Positions 25,188-33,670 of a stretch of DNA of 46,353 bases are shown here, piece after piece. Location of the stretch: IMG/VR virus record IMGVR_UViG_3300034522_000045, positions 1 through 46,353 of that record. One strand, given 5' to 3'. The notes beneath the pieces were generated by a model. That model worked only from the letters and a program-made list of their open reading frames with translations, searched no databases and had not been told where the DNA came from. The stretch comes from a virus. Both the position numbers and the translations under genes were made by a program. Numbering within the stretch: the stretch's first letter is position 1; every line of letters begins with the position of its first letter.

Positions 25188-25215
25188 ATCATAAACGCTA
25201 TGTCTTGTTTTACAA
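25188..25215 (-). promoter_or_regulatory. Sigma-70 promoter of the cargo operon
   Basis: On the - strand a -35 TTGTAA (25215-25210) and -10 TATGAT (25193-25188) are separated by 16 bases, about 45 bases before the ATG at 25142. A 16-base palindrome TGTTAAGAACTTAACA (25232-25247) lies just upstream of -35 and could be an operator. The operon thus has its own promoter and could be expressed in the lysogen. Confidence 0.6.
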
Positions 25216-25231
25216 GAATTTAAGACGAGAT

Positions 25232-25247
25232 TGTTAAGAACTTAACA
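25232..25247. promoter_or_regulatory. 16-base palindrome upstream of the cargo promoter
   Basis: TGTTAAGAACTTAACA is a perfect inverted repeat with two central bases, 17 bases upstream of the -35 element. Such a site is typical of a dimeric regulator; no regulator is recognisable in the operon itself. Confidence 0.5.
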
Positions 25248-25272
25248 CATCAAAAATCAATTTTTCGCTCAC

Positions 25273-25335
25273 AAACTTGTAGAAAATACCTACAAGTTTC
25301 GCTTATATCAACCTCATGCGACTCTGCATGAGGTT
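25273..25335. repeat. Two consecutive perfect hairpins
   Basis: Hairpin 1: AAACTTGTAG (25273-25282) and CTACAAGTTT (25290-25299), loop 7. Hairpin 2: AACCTCATGC (25310-25319) and GCATGAGGTT (25326-25335), loop 6. Both have 10-base perfect stems and neither has a T tract. They lie between the end of the dinI-like gene and the cargo promoter. They may stop or stabilise the SOS transcript, or be part of a small RNA. Confidence 0.55.
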
Positions 25336-25358
25336 AAGATTTGCCACTAAATCAATAC

Positions 25359-25589
25359 CTAATGCCAGCTCTCATCCTCCCAGATCTGCTGTAAAAATTC
25401 CATCACTCGCTTTTTGTCTTCATCCAGTTTTAACCCGCTCAGTTCAACACCATTGGCACTGCCCTTACGGATACGAATTGCTGTTTTGGGATACAGAGGG
25501 CGCAAATTACGGTAAAGCTCGGATTCAAGGGCTTCCAGTGTGGCCTGGCTAATCTTCTGCTCTTTATCGATCATTATTTCAATGCGCAT
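25359..25589 (-). CDS. DinI-like protein
   Basis: A 76-residue protein starting MRIEIMIDKEQKISQATLEA, with LSGLKLDEDKKRVMEFLQQI and a C-terminal acidic tail (WEDESWH), the pattern of DinI (81 residues in E. coli), which modulates RecA filaments. It is the second gene of an SOS-controlled operon with tandem LexA sites. In 186-like phages this locus holds the SOS-induced antirepressor gene tum; a DinI-like protein could alter RecA during prophage induction. Confidence 0.85.
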   Translation of the reverse strand: MRIEIMIDKEQKISQATLEALESELYRNLRPLYPKTAIRIRKGSANGVELSGLKLDEDKKRVMEFLQQIWEDESWH

Positions 25590-25600
25590 ACAGATTCCCT

Positions 25601-25789
25601 TTAACTGGTAACGTCCATTGACCGGCTGTATTCATGGCTGCGAATTTTCGCCATCAACTCGTCTGTCAGTTCGGACACCCACTGGATAGCCAGCCGCTTT
25701 TCTTCGTCGCTGCATTCACTAGCCGCTACAAGCTTGATAAAAAAATCAATACGCTGGAGCTTCAATGACTCCAAAAGATAGTCCTGCAT
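25601..25789 (-). CDS. Small SOS-controlled phage protein
   Basis: A 62-residue acidic, helical protein starting MQDYLLESLKLQRIDFFIKL. The ATG at 25789 has a near-perfect RBS (AGGAGG, 5 bases). A longer frame beginning at 25837 is rejected because it would start inside the LexA operator. It is the first gene of the SOS operon, in the position of 186 tum, but is much shorter. An antirepressor function is possible but not shown by sequence. Confidence 0.75.
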   Translation of the reverse strand: MQDYLLESLKLQRIDFFIKLVAASECSDEEKRLAIQWVSELTDELMAKIRSHEYSRSMDVTS

Positions 25790-25821
25790 CTTCCCTCCTA
25801 TCATTACATGGATACACAATA

Positions 25822-25852
25822 CTGTATATATACCCACTGTTTATACATACAG
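25822..25852 (-). promoter_or_regulatory. Tandem LexA boxes and SOS promoter
   Basis: CTGTTTATACATACAG (25837-25852) is an exact CTG-N10-CAG LexA box. The adjoining CTGTATATATACCCAC (25822-25837) is a second, weaker box with one changed end base. On the - strand a -10 TATACT lies at the edge of the first box, with TTTTAC about 16 bases before it as -35. The arrangement resembles the LexA-controlled tum promoter of phage 186 and ties prophage induction to DNA damage. Confidence 0.85.
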
Positions 25853-25946
25853 TATAGTAGAGACGAAAAAATGTAAAACTCTTTTTTGTCAGTTAATTGG
25901 ATGTACTGACGCCAGTCAATAAAGCACGGAATGTTAAACAGCAGCC

Positions 25947-28352
25947 TTAGTACCATTGACGCCATTTGTCATCTTCCTGTAGCCTCTGGTTACGGTAAAA
26001 AATACGTAAACCGGCACCGGATGGAATGCTGCCGCCACGCAGAAGCAAATCAATCTCAGATGCACTACCTTCAAATCCTCTGGAACTCAGCTCTGCCTCA
26101 AGCTGCAGGCGCTGCTGATCCGAAATACTCTGCATGTATGCTTTTTTCCGCTTCGGTTTTACCAGTCTCAACCTGGCTGTCAGCTCCCGCCGTTCCTTCT
26201 GGCCCATGTTGTGGAGATATTCCTGCAACTCCTTCTCATCCATAGTTTTAATATCAGGTACCCCCCCTGATTTGTTCAGATTTTCAACAGGGGGACAGTT
26301 ATTGCCACGAGTCCAAGGGGCGCAAGCGCCCTGGTCGGCTGCCGCCTCCTGAACGTCAACGGCCTTACGAACCTTTTTCCACTTCATCGCGTGCGTGCAA
26401 ATCTTGCCCTCTACAATCGGGGACCAGATGCCATAGATACGGATACCGTGATCGCCGTAGGCGCTCGGTTCGTCGTTAAGCTCATAAGCCGTGCGGACAA
26501 GGTGATGTTTGCGGGGAACCAGTACACCGCCCTGCTTCATGATGTAGGTGGCAAAGCAACCCGCATCTGCAGCTGCCAGTACCGCATCCAGACGCGGGTT
26601 ATCCAGTACCGGCGCACCCGCTTTGCGTTCGCCCTGTACTCTCGCCGCCTGACCAGCCAGCAAGCGCAGCTCGCGGTATGCCTGGCGCCCCGGAATACCA
26701 AAGAAACGAAATTGCTGGACACGGTGCAGTGACGCCCAGGCGCTGACATGCTCGGCGCTGTCACGCAGTGATCTGCCGGTTTCTTTGCTGATCTCTTTAG
26801 CCAGCCCGCGCCCGTCGATGTTCTTACTAATGTATTTGGCGATGTAGCTTGTCGGTGTGCCCTTGCGCGGGTTGATTAGCTCGGACTTGAAGCGCGGTCC
26901 GGTATTGGTGCCCAGCTCCTCGCGGTCTTCACGGATGGCAAACTTACGCAGCAGCGCGGTGATGGAACGACGGTCTTTTTTGCGCATAAAGCACAGAAGA
27001 TGCCAGTGCACAGTGCCGTCATGGTGCGGCTCTGCAACGCGGACGCCGTACCAGCGCAGCCCGGCTTTGTGCATGGCCTTGCGGAAAGCGGCGAATGTAT
27101 CAACCAGATAGTCACTACTCTGCCGGACCGTGGCGCTGGTCCATTTCGGATTAGGTCTGCCATTGTTGAGGGTTGCGTGGAAGCGTGACGGGCAGGTGAT
27201 GGTATAGAACACCGCGCAGTCTCCGCGCATTTCCGCGATAAGTTCCAGCCCTTTAACACAGGCCATCATTTCATTACGGCGGTGTGCAGGGTTACTGTTG
27301 CTGGCATTCACCACGTCTTCCATGTCCAGCGTGTCACCGTCTTCGTTTACCAGCTCATGCGAGCGGAAGAACTCCAGCGATTTGCGGCGCTGCTCGCGTT
27401 TGTGGATCACAGCTTCATAGCTGACATACGGGGACGCTTTCTTGTTGACCAGGCAGACGGCGCGCAGCTGCTCCTCCCGCCACTCGCAGCGCATCTGCCA
27501 CAATTTGCGATACCACCAGTCCGCACACAGCATGCGCGCCAGCGACGGTGGGATCAGTTCATAAGGCACTGGCTTGCGGCGACGCTTTTTGCGGCGCAAC
27601 TTCTCAAAGGCAGGCGGGATGACCTCAAGGCGCATGGCTTCTGCAGCAACCCTTTCCCATGCCTGGCGGATTTCTTCTGGTTTAACATCGTCACTGACAA
27701 ACAGATCACCGCAGGCCGCATCAAGACACATGCTCATATGTGCCGCAACCAGCGTGGAAAGGCGCTTGACCTGATCTTGGTTCATTTCAGGCAGTACCAG
27801 CAGCCCCTCCAGTCCGTCATGGCTCGCCATAAACCGAAACGAGGTGGACATTTGGCAGCCCCGCACTCGTTCCAGCCGCTCAATACACGCTCTGATAGTT
27901 TCGCGCAGGTAGCGGGAATACGCTTTCTGGCGCCCCAGGGTATTGAAGTATTTAATCCGCTCCAGCAGAGGCTTGCTGATATGGGCAGGCATGGCGCTTA
28001 CATCGGCAATAATCACCAAATAGGGATTAACGCGCTGCTGCTCGCGGGCCATTTTGGCATGACTAATCAGCCGATCCTGCTCCATTTCACGCTGGACAGG
28101 ATCTCGGGATTCATTGAAGAAATAACGTTCCCAAACCTTATCACTCAGCGCCTCACGGCGCAGATGCTCCTGCTCGTTATCCGCAGCGTACAGAGAGATA
28201 AGGTTTGAAAGCGCAGACTCCGGCGCAACGTCCGCCGGGTCCAGATACGGATTAACCGCTTTTTTTGGGGTATTCCATGGAAAGGCCACGGCGGCCTCAT
28301 TCGAGCCGCCGGTGGTTTGTGCATGATGTAATGTGAATTTACTCACTGCCAC
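25947..28352 (-). CDS. A: Replication initiation endonuclease A
   Basis: An 801-residue protein (P2 gpA 761). It contains the HUH motif in [18 protein letters not shown] and, downstream, [15 protein letters not shown] with two tyrosines three residues apart, which fits the paired active-site Tyr of P2 gpA. It nicks the origin and starts rolling-circle replication. The start is GTG 28352, preceded by GAGGTG; it overlaps the end of the methylase gene by 10 bases. The replication origin of P2-like phages lies inside A, but I did not identify it. Confidence 0.9.
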   Translation of the reverse strand: MAVSKFTLHHAQTTGGSNEAAVAFPWNTPKKAVNPYLDPADVAPESALSNLISLYAADNEQEHLRREALSDKVWERYFFNESRDPVQREMEQDRLISHAKMAREQQRVNPYLVIIADVSAMPAHISKPLLERIKYFNTLGRQKAYSRYLRETIRACIERLERVRGCQMSTSFRFMASHDGLEGLLVLPEMNQDQVKRLSTLVAAHMSMCLDAACGDLFVSDDVKPEEIRQAWERVAAEAMRLEVIPPAFEKLRRKKRRRKPVPYELIPPSLARMLCADWWYRKLWQMRCEWREEQLRAVCLVNKKASPYVSYEAVIHKREQRRKSLEFFRSHELVNEDGDTLDMEDVVNASNSNPAHRRNEMMACVKGLELIAEMRGDCAVFYTITCPSRFHATLNNGRPNPKWTSATVRQSSDYLVDTFAAFRKAMHKAGLRWYGVRVAEPHHDGTVHWHLLCFMRKKDRRSITALLRKFAIREDREELGTNTGPRFKSELINPRKGTPTSYIAKYISKNIDGRGLAKEISKETGRSLRDSAEHVSAWASLHRVQQFRFFGIPGRQAYRELRLLAGQAARVQGERKAGAPVLDNPRLDAVLAAADAGCFATYIMKQGGVLVPRKHHLVRTAYELNDEPSAYGDHGIRIYGIWSPIVEGKICTHAMKWKKVRKAVDVQEAAADQGACAPWTRGNNCPPVENLNKSGGVPDIKTMDEKELQEYLHNMGQKERRELTARLRLVKPKRKKAYMQSISDQQRLQLEAELSSRGFEGSASEIDLLLRGGSIPSGAGLRIFYRNQRLQEDDKWRQWY

Positions 28353-29200
28353 GCCCGCACCTCAGCTTCCACCGAGATATCAGGACCAGACGCCAAATCA
28401 ACACCAAACCAGCATGCTGATTTTGTGGCGATGATTTCTACTGCAGTTTTACTATCACCAGCAGCCACGCCCATGCTGCGCTTAGCGGTGATACGATGGC
28501 GAGTAAAATCACGATAAAGCGAACGGGTCAGAGACGTATCGCTGTTGGACACGATAACCGGATGACCTTCTGATGACCGGCGTTCAAGAATAGACGCCAG
28601 ATGGTACTGGTCATCCTCTGTAAAACCAGCTGTGTGATATCCGTTAAACGTGCCGTCATATGGTGGATCGCAATAGACAACATCACCCGTTTGCAGCAAT
28701 ACCAGTGTCTCGTCATAGCTGGCGCAGATAAACGTTGCGCGTTTTGCTTTTTCTGCAAATATGCGTATTTCGTTTTCAGGGAAGTACGGCTTTTTATAAT
28801 TACCGTAAGGAACATTAAAATAACCGTCCAAGTTATAGCGACACAGTCCGCGATAACCATGGCGATTTAAATATAAGAAATACAATGCGCGTTCAATTGC
28901 ACCACCATGGCGCAAGTTAAACTCCTGTCTCGTCTTATAATATGCCTCTGGGTCATTACGGGCTTCAAAAAGATATCTGCCCTCTTTGATGAAGTATTCA
29001 ACATCATTCTTAATCACCTGATAGAGATTAATCAGGTCTGGATTAATATCCGCGACAAGATAATGAGGATAGTCTGTCTCCATCATCACAGCGCACGAAC
29101 CCGCGAAAGGCTCAACCAGTCGCGGGCCTGCTGGAAGGTGTTTTTTCAGTTCTGGCATTATGGCGGTTTTATTACCCGCCCATTTCAGGATGGTGCTCAT
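28343..29200 (-). CDS. Dam-like adenine DNA methyltransferase
   Basis: A 285-residue protein starting [23 protein letters not shown] 29200 overlaps the previous stop (ATGA). Motifs: [18 protein letters not shown] (motif I), [19 protein letters not shown] and [12 protein letters not shown] with the DPPY motif IV. It is a D12-class enzyme, probably methylating adenine in GATC. It may protect phage DNA from host restriction or adjust replication. The extra upstream frame to 29314 overlaps other genes and is left out. Confidence 0.9.
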   Translation of the reverse strand: MSTILKWAGNKTAIMPELKKHLPAGPRLVEPFAGSCAVMMETDYPHYLVADINPDLINLYQVIKNDVEYFIKEGRYLFEARNDPEAYYKTRQEFNLRHGGAIERALYFLYLNRHGYRGLCRYNLDGYFNVPYGNYKKPYFPENEIRIFAEKAKRATFICASYDETLVLLQTGDVVYCDPPYDGTFNGYHTAGFTEDDQYHLASILERRSSEGHPVIVSNSDTSLTRSLYRDFTRHRITAKRSMGVAAGDSKTAVEIIATKSACWFGVDLASGPDISVEAEVRAWQ

Positions 29201-29424
29201 ACAGCACCCCCTACGTAATGTTTGCCTTTCAGCTCTGCGATTTCCTGACAGGTGACGCAACACTGCACGCCCGGAATAGCGCGGCGGCGAGCTGGCGGGA
29301 TCGGTGCATCGCAATCAATGCAGAGCACACGGGAAACGCCCGGTGTTCTGTTGCGGACGGTGTGGATGTGGCGCTGACGTTCTTCTTCAACGCGCTGCTG
29401 TACAAGGTCCATTGAATCAGCCAT
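29197..29424 (-). CDS. DksA/TraR-type zinc-finger protein
   Basis: A 75-residue protein starting MADSMDLVQQRVEEERQRHI with a four-Cys zinc finger (CIDC and CVTC). Members of this phage group enter the RNA polymerase secondary channel and adjust transcription. The gene is coupled to neighbours at both ends (ATG/TGA overlaps) in the early operon. Confidence 0.88.
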   Translation of the reverse strand: MADSMDLVQQRVEEERQRHIHTVRNRTPGVSRVLCIDCDAPIPPARRRAIPGVQCCVTCQEIAELKGKHYVGGAV

Positions 29425-29657
29425 CAGTGGATCTCCTGCGCTTCGTTCTGAATGTTTTCAGCCGCAATACGCAGCAGCTCCGCCGCTTCAACGTGGCTAA
29501 GCTGACGTGACGTGATATGGCAAGCCAGGCTATCAAGACGGGCTGCCATTGCCGCGGCACGTGCCCGGCGTTCTTCCATGCGTGCATCAGTCAGCATCTG
29601 GTTAAGGCCAGCATCATCTGGTCCTGTTTTGGTGATACGGGTTTCAATATTTCGCAT
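29424..29657 (-). CDS. DUF2732 early phage protein
   Basis: A 77-residue, highly charged helical protein (MRNIETRITKTGPDDAGLNQ; RARAAAMAARLDSLACHITS). Proteins of this kind are standard in the early operon of P2/186-like phages and are classed as DUF2732. Role unknown. It overlaps the zinc-finger gene by one base. Confidence 0.75.
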   Translation of the reverse strand: MRNIETRITKTGPDDAGLNQMLTDARMEERRARAAAMAARLDSLACHITSRQLSHVEAAELLRIAAENIQNEAQEIH

Positions 29658-29724
29658 TGTTGTTTCTCCTTAATTTGGGCAATAAGAAGCCCGGCGGGTT
29701 TACGCCTTTAATTTCGGTTGTTGG

Positions 29725-30066
29725 TTAATTCGGCATGGCTAGCCGATTTGGAAATAAACTCACCACTGTACGGAAATGGTTCATTGCTTTAATCAGCTCC
29801 CGCTTTTCGTCAGTCGTCAGCTCACTAACATTGACGCTATGACGTTCCGCCGGAATCTTTGCCATAAAGAATATTGCGGCTAGTGCGCGTTTATTCTGTT
29901 CATGGTTAATATCCCGTTGGTCCCGCATATCGCTAATAAAGCGTTCCAGTTCTGAATCAATATTTAAGCCAAACACTTTCGCCCTTAATTCCGCGATGTG
30001 GTTTAACCCATTAAGGCGGAGGCCAGCGCTTAGCGGAACAGTCGCAGCATCCCCTTCAATAGCCAT
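29725..30066 (-). CDS. DUF5347 early phage protein
   Basis: A 113-residue protein starting MAIEGDAATVPLSAGLRLNG with GGGGAAA upstream; it contains AALAAIFFMAKIP-type helical sequence and ends MNHFRTVVSLFPNRLAMPN. It fits DUF5347, found in the early operons of P2-like phages. It overlaps the upstream fil-like gene by 37 bases. Role unknown. Confidence 0.7.
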   Translation of the reverse strand: MAIEGDAATVPLSAGLRLNGLNHIAELRAKVFGLNIDSELERFISDMRDQRDINHEQNKRALAAIFFMAKIPAERHSVNVSELTTDEKRELIKAMNHFRTVVSLFPNRLAMPN

Positions 30067-30230
30067 GGTTTCCCCTGCTTTTTAGTGGATAGTTCAGCCA
30101 GCAGCGCATCCTGAGAACGGCACGGGTGCCAGCGCTTGCCATCCTTCCCCATAATCCAGCCATGACCGCAGTGCATTGCAGGACTTTGCTTAACGAGCAG
30201 AGATGCAAAGGATGGTTCTTTAGTCAGCAT
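30030..30230 (-). CDS. Filamentation protein Fil-like (DUF2724)
   Basis: A 66-residue basic protein starting MLTKEPSFASLLVKQSPAMH, ATG 30230 with GAGG 5 bases upstream. HGWIMGKDGKRWHPCRSQDA and KPWLLKGMLRLF resemble 186 Fil, which blocks host cell division after induction. It lies right after cII in the early operon, as fil does in 186. Confidence 0.7.
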   Translation of the reverse strand: MLTKEPSFASLLVKQSPAMHCGHGWIMGKDGKRWHPCRSQDALLAELSTKKQGKPWLLKGMLRLFR

Positions 30231-30237
30231 AGCCACC

Positions 30238-30747
30238 TCAGATCAGACCGAACGAAGCGCCCAGGCCCGTCACGGTATCTACCGCGCTTGCCATCGCCGG
30301 ATTCGCCTGCAAACGCGCATGCAATGAAACTGCAGTGAGTGCCATCAGGCGTGTGACAGAGTTGATGCTGTTGATAACATCGCGGCGGCCCGCACTGGTT
30401 TTTACATCACCGGATACTGCGCCTGCAGCTACTCGCCCAATCTCCGCAGTTGCACTCATGACGTAATGCGGCAGGTTCTCTTTTGCCACTTCATTCAATG
30501 GCACACACGGCAGGCAATGGATTTGAGCCAGAAAACCGTCAACCAGCATTGAGTCTTCTGTGATATCAGTCAGCAGCCAGATCTCCGGCGGAGTCAGTTG
30601 ATGCGGTTGCTCCGGGTTCAACTTATTGCGCAGCGTCTGGACATTCATTCCTGCGCGTTCTGCCAGCTTCGCCATGTTATGACGCAGCGCGAAAGCCCGG
30701 CAGGCTTCGTCAAAGTGTGGATGTTTGGAAATCTTATAATCAAACAT
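30238..30747 (-). CDS. cII: Establishment regulator CII (186-type)
   Basis: A 169-residue protein starting MFDYKISKHPHFDEACRAFA, the same length as 186 CII. ATG 30747 has GAGAGG about 8 bases upstream; the frame before it is not used. An N-terminal helix-turn-helix (MAKLAERAGMNVQTLRNKL) binds DNA. In 186, CII activates the promoter that establishes lysogeny. It follows apl/cox in the lytic operon. Confidence 0.88.
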   Translation of the reverse strand: MFDYKISKHPHFDEACRAFALRHNMAKLAERAGMNVQTLRNKLNPEQPHQLTPPEIWLLTDITEDSMLVDGFLAQIHCLPCVPLNEVAKENLPHYVMSATAEIGRVAAGAVSGDVKTSAGRRDVINSINSVTRLMALTAVSLHARLQANPAMASAVDTVTGLGASFGLI

Positions 30748-30781
30748 GTCATAGGCCTCTCTATATCCCAAAATGGAACTA

Positions 30782-31018
30782 TCAGGCTTGCATTGCGATT
30801 TCACAGCCTTGGGCGGCTTCCATCGTCAATGCAAACATGTTTACTTCAATGAGACTGTTTACCCCTTCTTTTTTGCGTATAGGTAAACGACCTTCACGGA
30901 TCATCTGACGGGCATAGCTAAGCTTGTAACCAGTACGACGGCAGAACTCATCCAGAGTGATGTATGGCTCTGACACCACAAGATTGATGCTGGGGCGCAT
31001 TGAAAAATTACGATTCAT
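30782..31018 (-). CDS. Excisionase/regulator Apl/Cox-like
   Basis: A 78-residue protein with a helix-turn-helix (ITLDEFCRRTGYKLSYARQM followed by IREGRLPIRKKEG). As first gene of the lytic operon opposite cI it corresponds to Apl of 186 and Cox of P2, which repress lysogenic transcription and direct excision. Direct repeats CACTATTC are found both in the switch region and beside att, as expected for such a dual-site protein. Confidence 0.85.
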   Translation of the reverse strand: MNRNFSMRPSINLVVSEPYITLDEFCRRTGYKLSYARQMIREGRLPIRKKEGVNSLIEVNMFALTMEAAQGCEIAMQA

Positions 31019-31022
31019 GATG

Positions 31023-31078
31023 CACTATTCCTCAGTTTGAGCGACGAACTCACTATTCGTCACTGTTTAACACTATTC
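31023..31078. promoter_or_regulatory. Lysis-lysogeny switch with repeated CACTATTC
   Basis: In the 94-base divergent space between apl/cox and cI, CACTATTC occurs at 31023, 31051 and 31071 and a variant CACTGTTT at 31061. The last three are spaced 10 bases apart, one helical turn. The same 8-mer occurs near att at 35017. These are probably Apl/Cox or CI binding sites. The promoters themselves are not clear enough to place. Confidence 0.65.
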
Positions 31079-31112
31079 TCAACATCCTGAATCGAGATAT
31101 TAGGATCACTAA

Positions 31113-31742
31113 ATGAACATGTCAACACAGAACTTAACGAAAAAAGATGACATCAGCTTGATTCGAGATTTCATATCTCAAAATAGAGGTGGGAAAGAGG
31201 TGATTGGACGCATCCTCGAGGCTTATGGTTTTACGACAAGAATTTCCCTATGTAATCAACTAGGTGTATCACAAAGCACCATGGCGAACAGGTATGCGCG
31301 GGACACCTTCCCTGCCGATTGGGTCATTGTTTGTCATCTTGAAACGGGTGCATCATTAATCTGGCTTAGCACAGGTGTTGGTAACAAGTTTGTCGATGGG
31401 CGTGACGACAAAACTGTATATCTAAAACACATAGACATCACAAATGGGAACATAGCACCCCAAAAAGACATAATCGCTGATACTTCGACCATTCCAGATG
31501 GCCTAACATCACCATTTATTTTGACGGCTGATAAAACTACATATCTTGCAGACCACTATGAAGGCGAATTGGTTGATGGTTTCTGGTTTATCGAAATTGA
31601 TGGGATCGTTAGCGTTCGCGAATTGTACCGCTTCCCTGCAGGCCGCATACGTGTAGAAAATGGTAAAGCATCTTTCGAATGCTCTGTATCAGATATAAAG
31701 GTTCTAGGCAAAGTCATCAGCAAAACTGAATTTATGGAATAA
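31113..31742 (+). CDS. cI: Prophage repressor CI (186-type)
   Basis: A 209-residue protein with an N-terminal helix-turn-helix (EVIGRILEAYGFTTRISLCN, then LGVSQSTMANRY) of the CI_HTH family and a C-terminal oligomerisation domain without the Ser-Lys self-cleavage pair, as in 186 CI (192 residues), which is inactivated by an antirepressor, not by RecA-driven cleavage. It heads a + strand operon with the BRCT gene and int. Confidence 0.88.
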   Translation: MNMSTQNLTKKDDISLIRDFISQNRGGKEVIGRILEAYGFTTRISLCNQLGVSQSTMANRYARDTFPADWVIVCHLETGASLIWLSTGVGNKFVDGRDDKTVYLKHIDITNGNIAPQKDIIADTSTIPDGLTSPFILTADKTTYLADHYEGELVDGFWFIEIDGIVSVRELYRFPAGRIRVENGKASFECSVSDIKVLGKVISKTEFME

Positions 31743-31753
31743 GGAGATTTAGT

Positions 31754-32647
31754 ATGAATCAGTTCAGCGCATTAAATTATTCTCATAATAGAGATAAGGC
31801 CATTGCAAACCTTATAAATATTATCGAGGGCATGACATGTGACGGAAAAGTCAGTGAAAAGGAAATGATTTTTCTTGATACATGGTTATTAGAATCGGAA
31901 ATAATTTCGCAAAACTATTATGTAGGTTGCATTAGAGATAGGATTGCAGACATTCTTTCTGATGGTATCGTGGAACAAAACGAGCTAGATGATTTAAAAG
32001 AATTACTGCTTGATATGCAGCGCGGACTGATAGACACACCAAACATTGACCTCTATTCAGTTGACTCTGACAAACATTTACTTGAGGGGTTATGCAAAGG
32101 ACTGGCTTCTGATTATCATCTTAGCAATGAGGAAATCGGCTATCTTAACTGGTTTCTCTCCACGAACGCCTCTCTTAAAAATAACTATCCCGGCAAACAC
32201 CTATATGAATTAATCAGAGAAATTCTCAGTGATGGTGTCATCACTGAAGACGAGCGCATTACGTTATTGCAAGAGATAACCGCATTAACTGGTTCTAATA
32301 TTTCTGAAGGAATAGTTGACGGATATTCCACAACATCGCCAGTAGATCTCATAGACACATTTAGCCCTGAAAATAGCAAAGTATGTCTTACAGGGAAATT
32401 TCTGTGCGGTTCCCGTCGCCAGTGTGAAGCTGACTTAATAAAATTAGGGTGCAAAATATCTGATCGCGTAACCCAAGATTTGGATTACCTCATCATAGGA
32501 GCTCTTAGCTCTAAAGATTGGAAATTCCAAAGTTTTGGTAGAAAAATTGAGCAGGCTATTGACTACCGCGACAACAAAGGCACCCCTCTTAAAATCCTCA
32601 GTGAGGAACACTGGCAAAGCCTAATGCGTTCAACAAACCAAGGTTAA
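31754..32647 (+). CDS. BRCT-domain protein with TerB-like repeats
   Basis: A 297-residue protein. The C-terminal part (residues 207-291, KVCLTGKFLCGSRRQCEADL to the EEHW segment) is a BRCT domain of the DNA ligase/replication type. The N-terminal 180 residues hold four acidic motifs, CDGKVSE (29), SDGIVEQNE (69), SDYHLSNEE (119) and SDGVITEDE (159), so a pair of TerB-like units is repeated with a 90-residue period. A good RBS (AAGGAG) lies 7 bases before the ATG. It is placed between cI and int with gaps of 11 and 3 bases, so it should be expressed in lysogens. Function unknown. Confidence 0.75.
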   Translation: MNQFSALNYSHNRDKAIANLINIIEGMTCDGKVSEKEMIFLDTWLLESEIISQNYYVGCIRDRIADILSDGIVEQNELDDLKELLLDMQRGLIDTPNIDLYSVDSDKHLLEGLCKGLASDYHLSNEEIGYLNWFLSTNASLKNNYPGKHLYELIREILSDGVITEDERITLLQEITALTGSNISEGIVDGYSTTSPVDLIDTFSPENSKVCLTGKFLCGSRRQCEADLIKLGCKISDRVTQDLDYLIIGALSSKDWKFQSFGRKIEQAIDYRDNKGTPLKILSEEHWQSLMRSTNQG

Positions 32648-32650
32648 GCT

Positions 32651-33670
32651 ATGGCAGTTAGCAAATTGAGCAACGGGAAATGGCAGGCACAGGTTTTCCC
32701 AAACGGCCGTGACGGCAAAAGGATTCGCCGCCAGTTTGCGACGAAGGGCGAAGCGCAATCCTATGAGAAGTTCGTAAAAGAACAGGCTCAAGATAAGCCT
32801 TGGCTGGGAGAGAAAGCAGATAAGCGGCGGGTAATTGAGCTGGTTGAATTGTGGTTCAACACGCATGGCATTACGTTGGCGGATGGCGAGAAGCGGCGAA
32901 CCGCAATGGCGTTCGCTTGCGAGGCGATGGGAAACCCACTCGCAACCGAGTTTAACGCGAAAATTTTTGCGTCTTATCGCGAGCAGCGGTTAAGCGGAAA
33001 GATCACTCGCTCCACTCGAGTGAAGACGGTTACGCCGCGCACTGTTAATTTAGAGCTGGCATATTTTAGGGCGATGTTTAACGAGCTACGCCGGTTAGAT
33101 GAATGGACCGCACCCAACCCGTTAGAGAACGTGCGCGAGTTTAAAATCAGTGAATCCGAGATGGCTTATCTCACCATTGAAGAAATCCGCACGCTTCTCG
33201 CCGAATGTGAGAAAAGCCGGTCAAAGGACTTAACGACCGTTGTTAAAATCTGTCTCGCAACTGGAGCACGGTGGAGTGAAGCTGAAGGGTTGAAGGGAAA
33301 CCAAATTCGCGCCGGCCAGATCATCTATGTAAAAACTAAAGGCAAGAAAAACCGAGCGGTGCCGATAACTGAAAAATTACAGGCTGAACTACCATCCAGC
33401 AGGAAAGCACTGCCGCTCTTTAAACCATGCTATTCAGCCTTCAGAAAAGCCATGCAGCGCGCTGGTATTGAGACACCTGCGGGGCAGTTGACGCATGTTT
33501 TACGCCATACTTTCGCCTCACATTTTATGATGAATGGCGGCAACATCCTTGTGCTTCAAAGAATCTTAGGACATACAGATATTAAGGTGACGATACGGTA
33601 TGCGCACTTTGCACCTGACCATTTATCTGAGGCACTTAAGTTTAATCCCTTAGAATTAGCCGAGAGTTAA
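32651..33670 (+). CDS. int: Tyrosine integrase
   Basis: A 339-residue phage integrase. Catalytic residues are visible: Arg207 (TGARWSE), Lys around 230, His282 and Arg285 (HVLRH), His308 (LGHTD) and Tyr317 (IRYAHF). The N-terminus has an arm-binding motif (MAVSKLSNGKWQAQVFPNGR). It belongs to the 186/P2 group. It inserts the phage at the ileY-type tRNA; the att core lies about 1.4 kb downstream, beyond a cargo gene. Its stop is directly adjacent to the stop of that convergent gene. Confidence 0.93.
   Translation: MAVSKLSNGKWQAQVFPNGRDGKRIRRQFATKGEAQSYEKFVKEQAQDKPWLGEKADKRRVIELVELWFNTHGITLADGEKRRTAMAFACEAMGNPLATEFNAKIFASYREQRLSGKITRSTRVKTVTPRTVNLELAYFRAMFNELRRLDEWTAPNPLENVREFKISESEMAYLTIEEIRTLLAECEKSRSKDLTTVVKICLATGARWSEAEGLKGNQIRAGQIIYVKTKGKKNRAVPITEKLQAELPSSRKALPLFKPCYSAFRKAMQRAGIETPAGQLTHVLRHTFASHFMMNGGNILVLQRILGHTDIKVTIRYAHFAPDHLSEALKFNPLELAES

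Noticed and set aside
25601-25837. Longer start for the SOS-operon protein at 25837
   Set aside because: It would place the start inside the LexA operator and lacks an RBS, while ATG 25789 has AGGAGG.
27282-28208. A 308-codon open frame on the + strand
   Set aside because: It is antisense to gene A, Arg/His-rich with no family resemblance, and is an effect of the codon bias of A.
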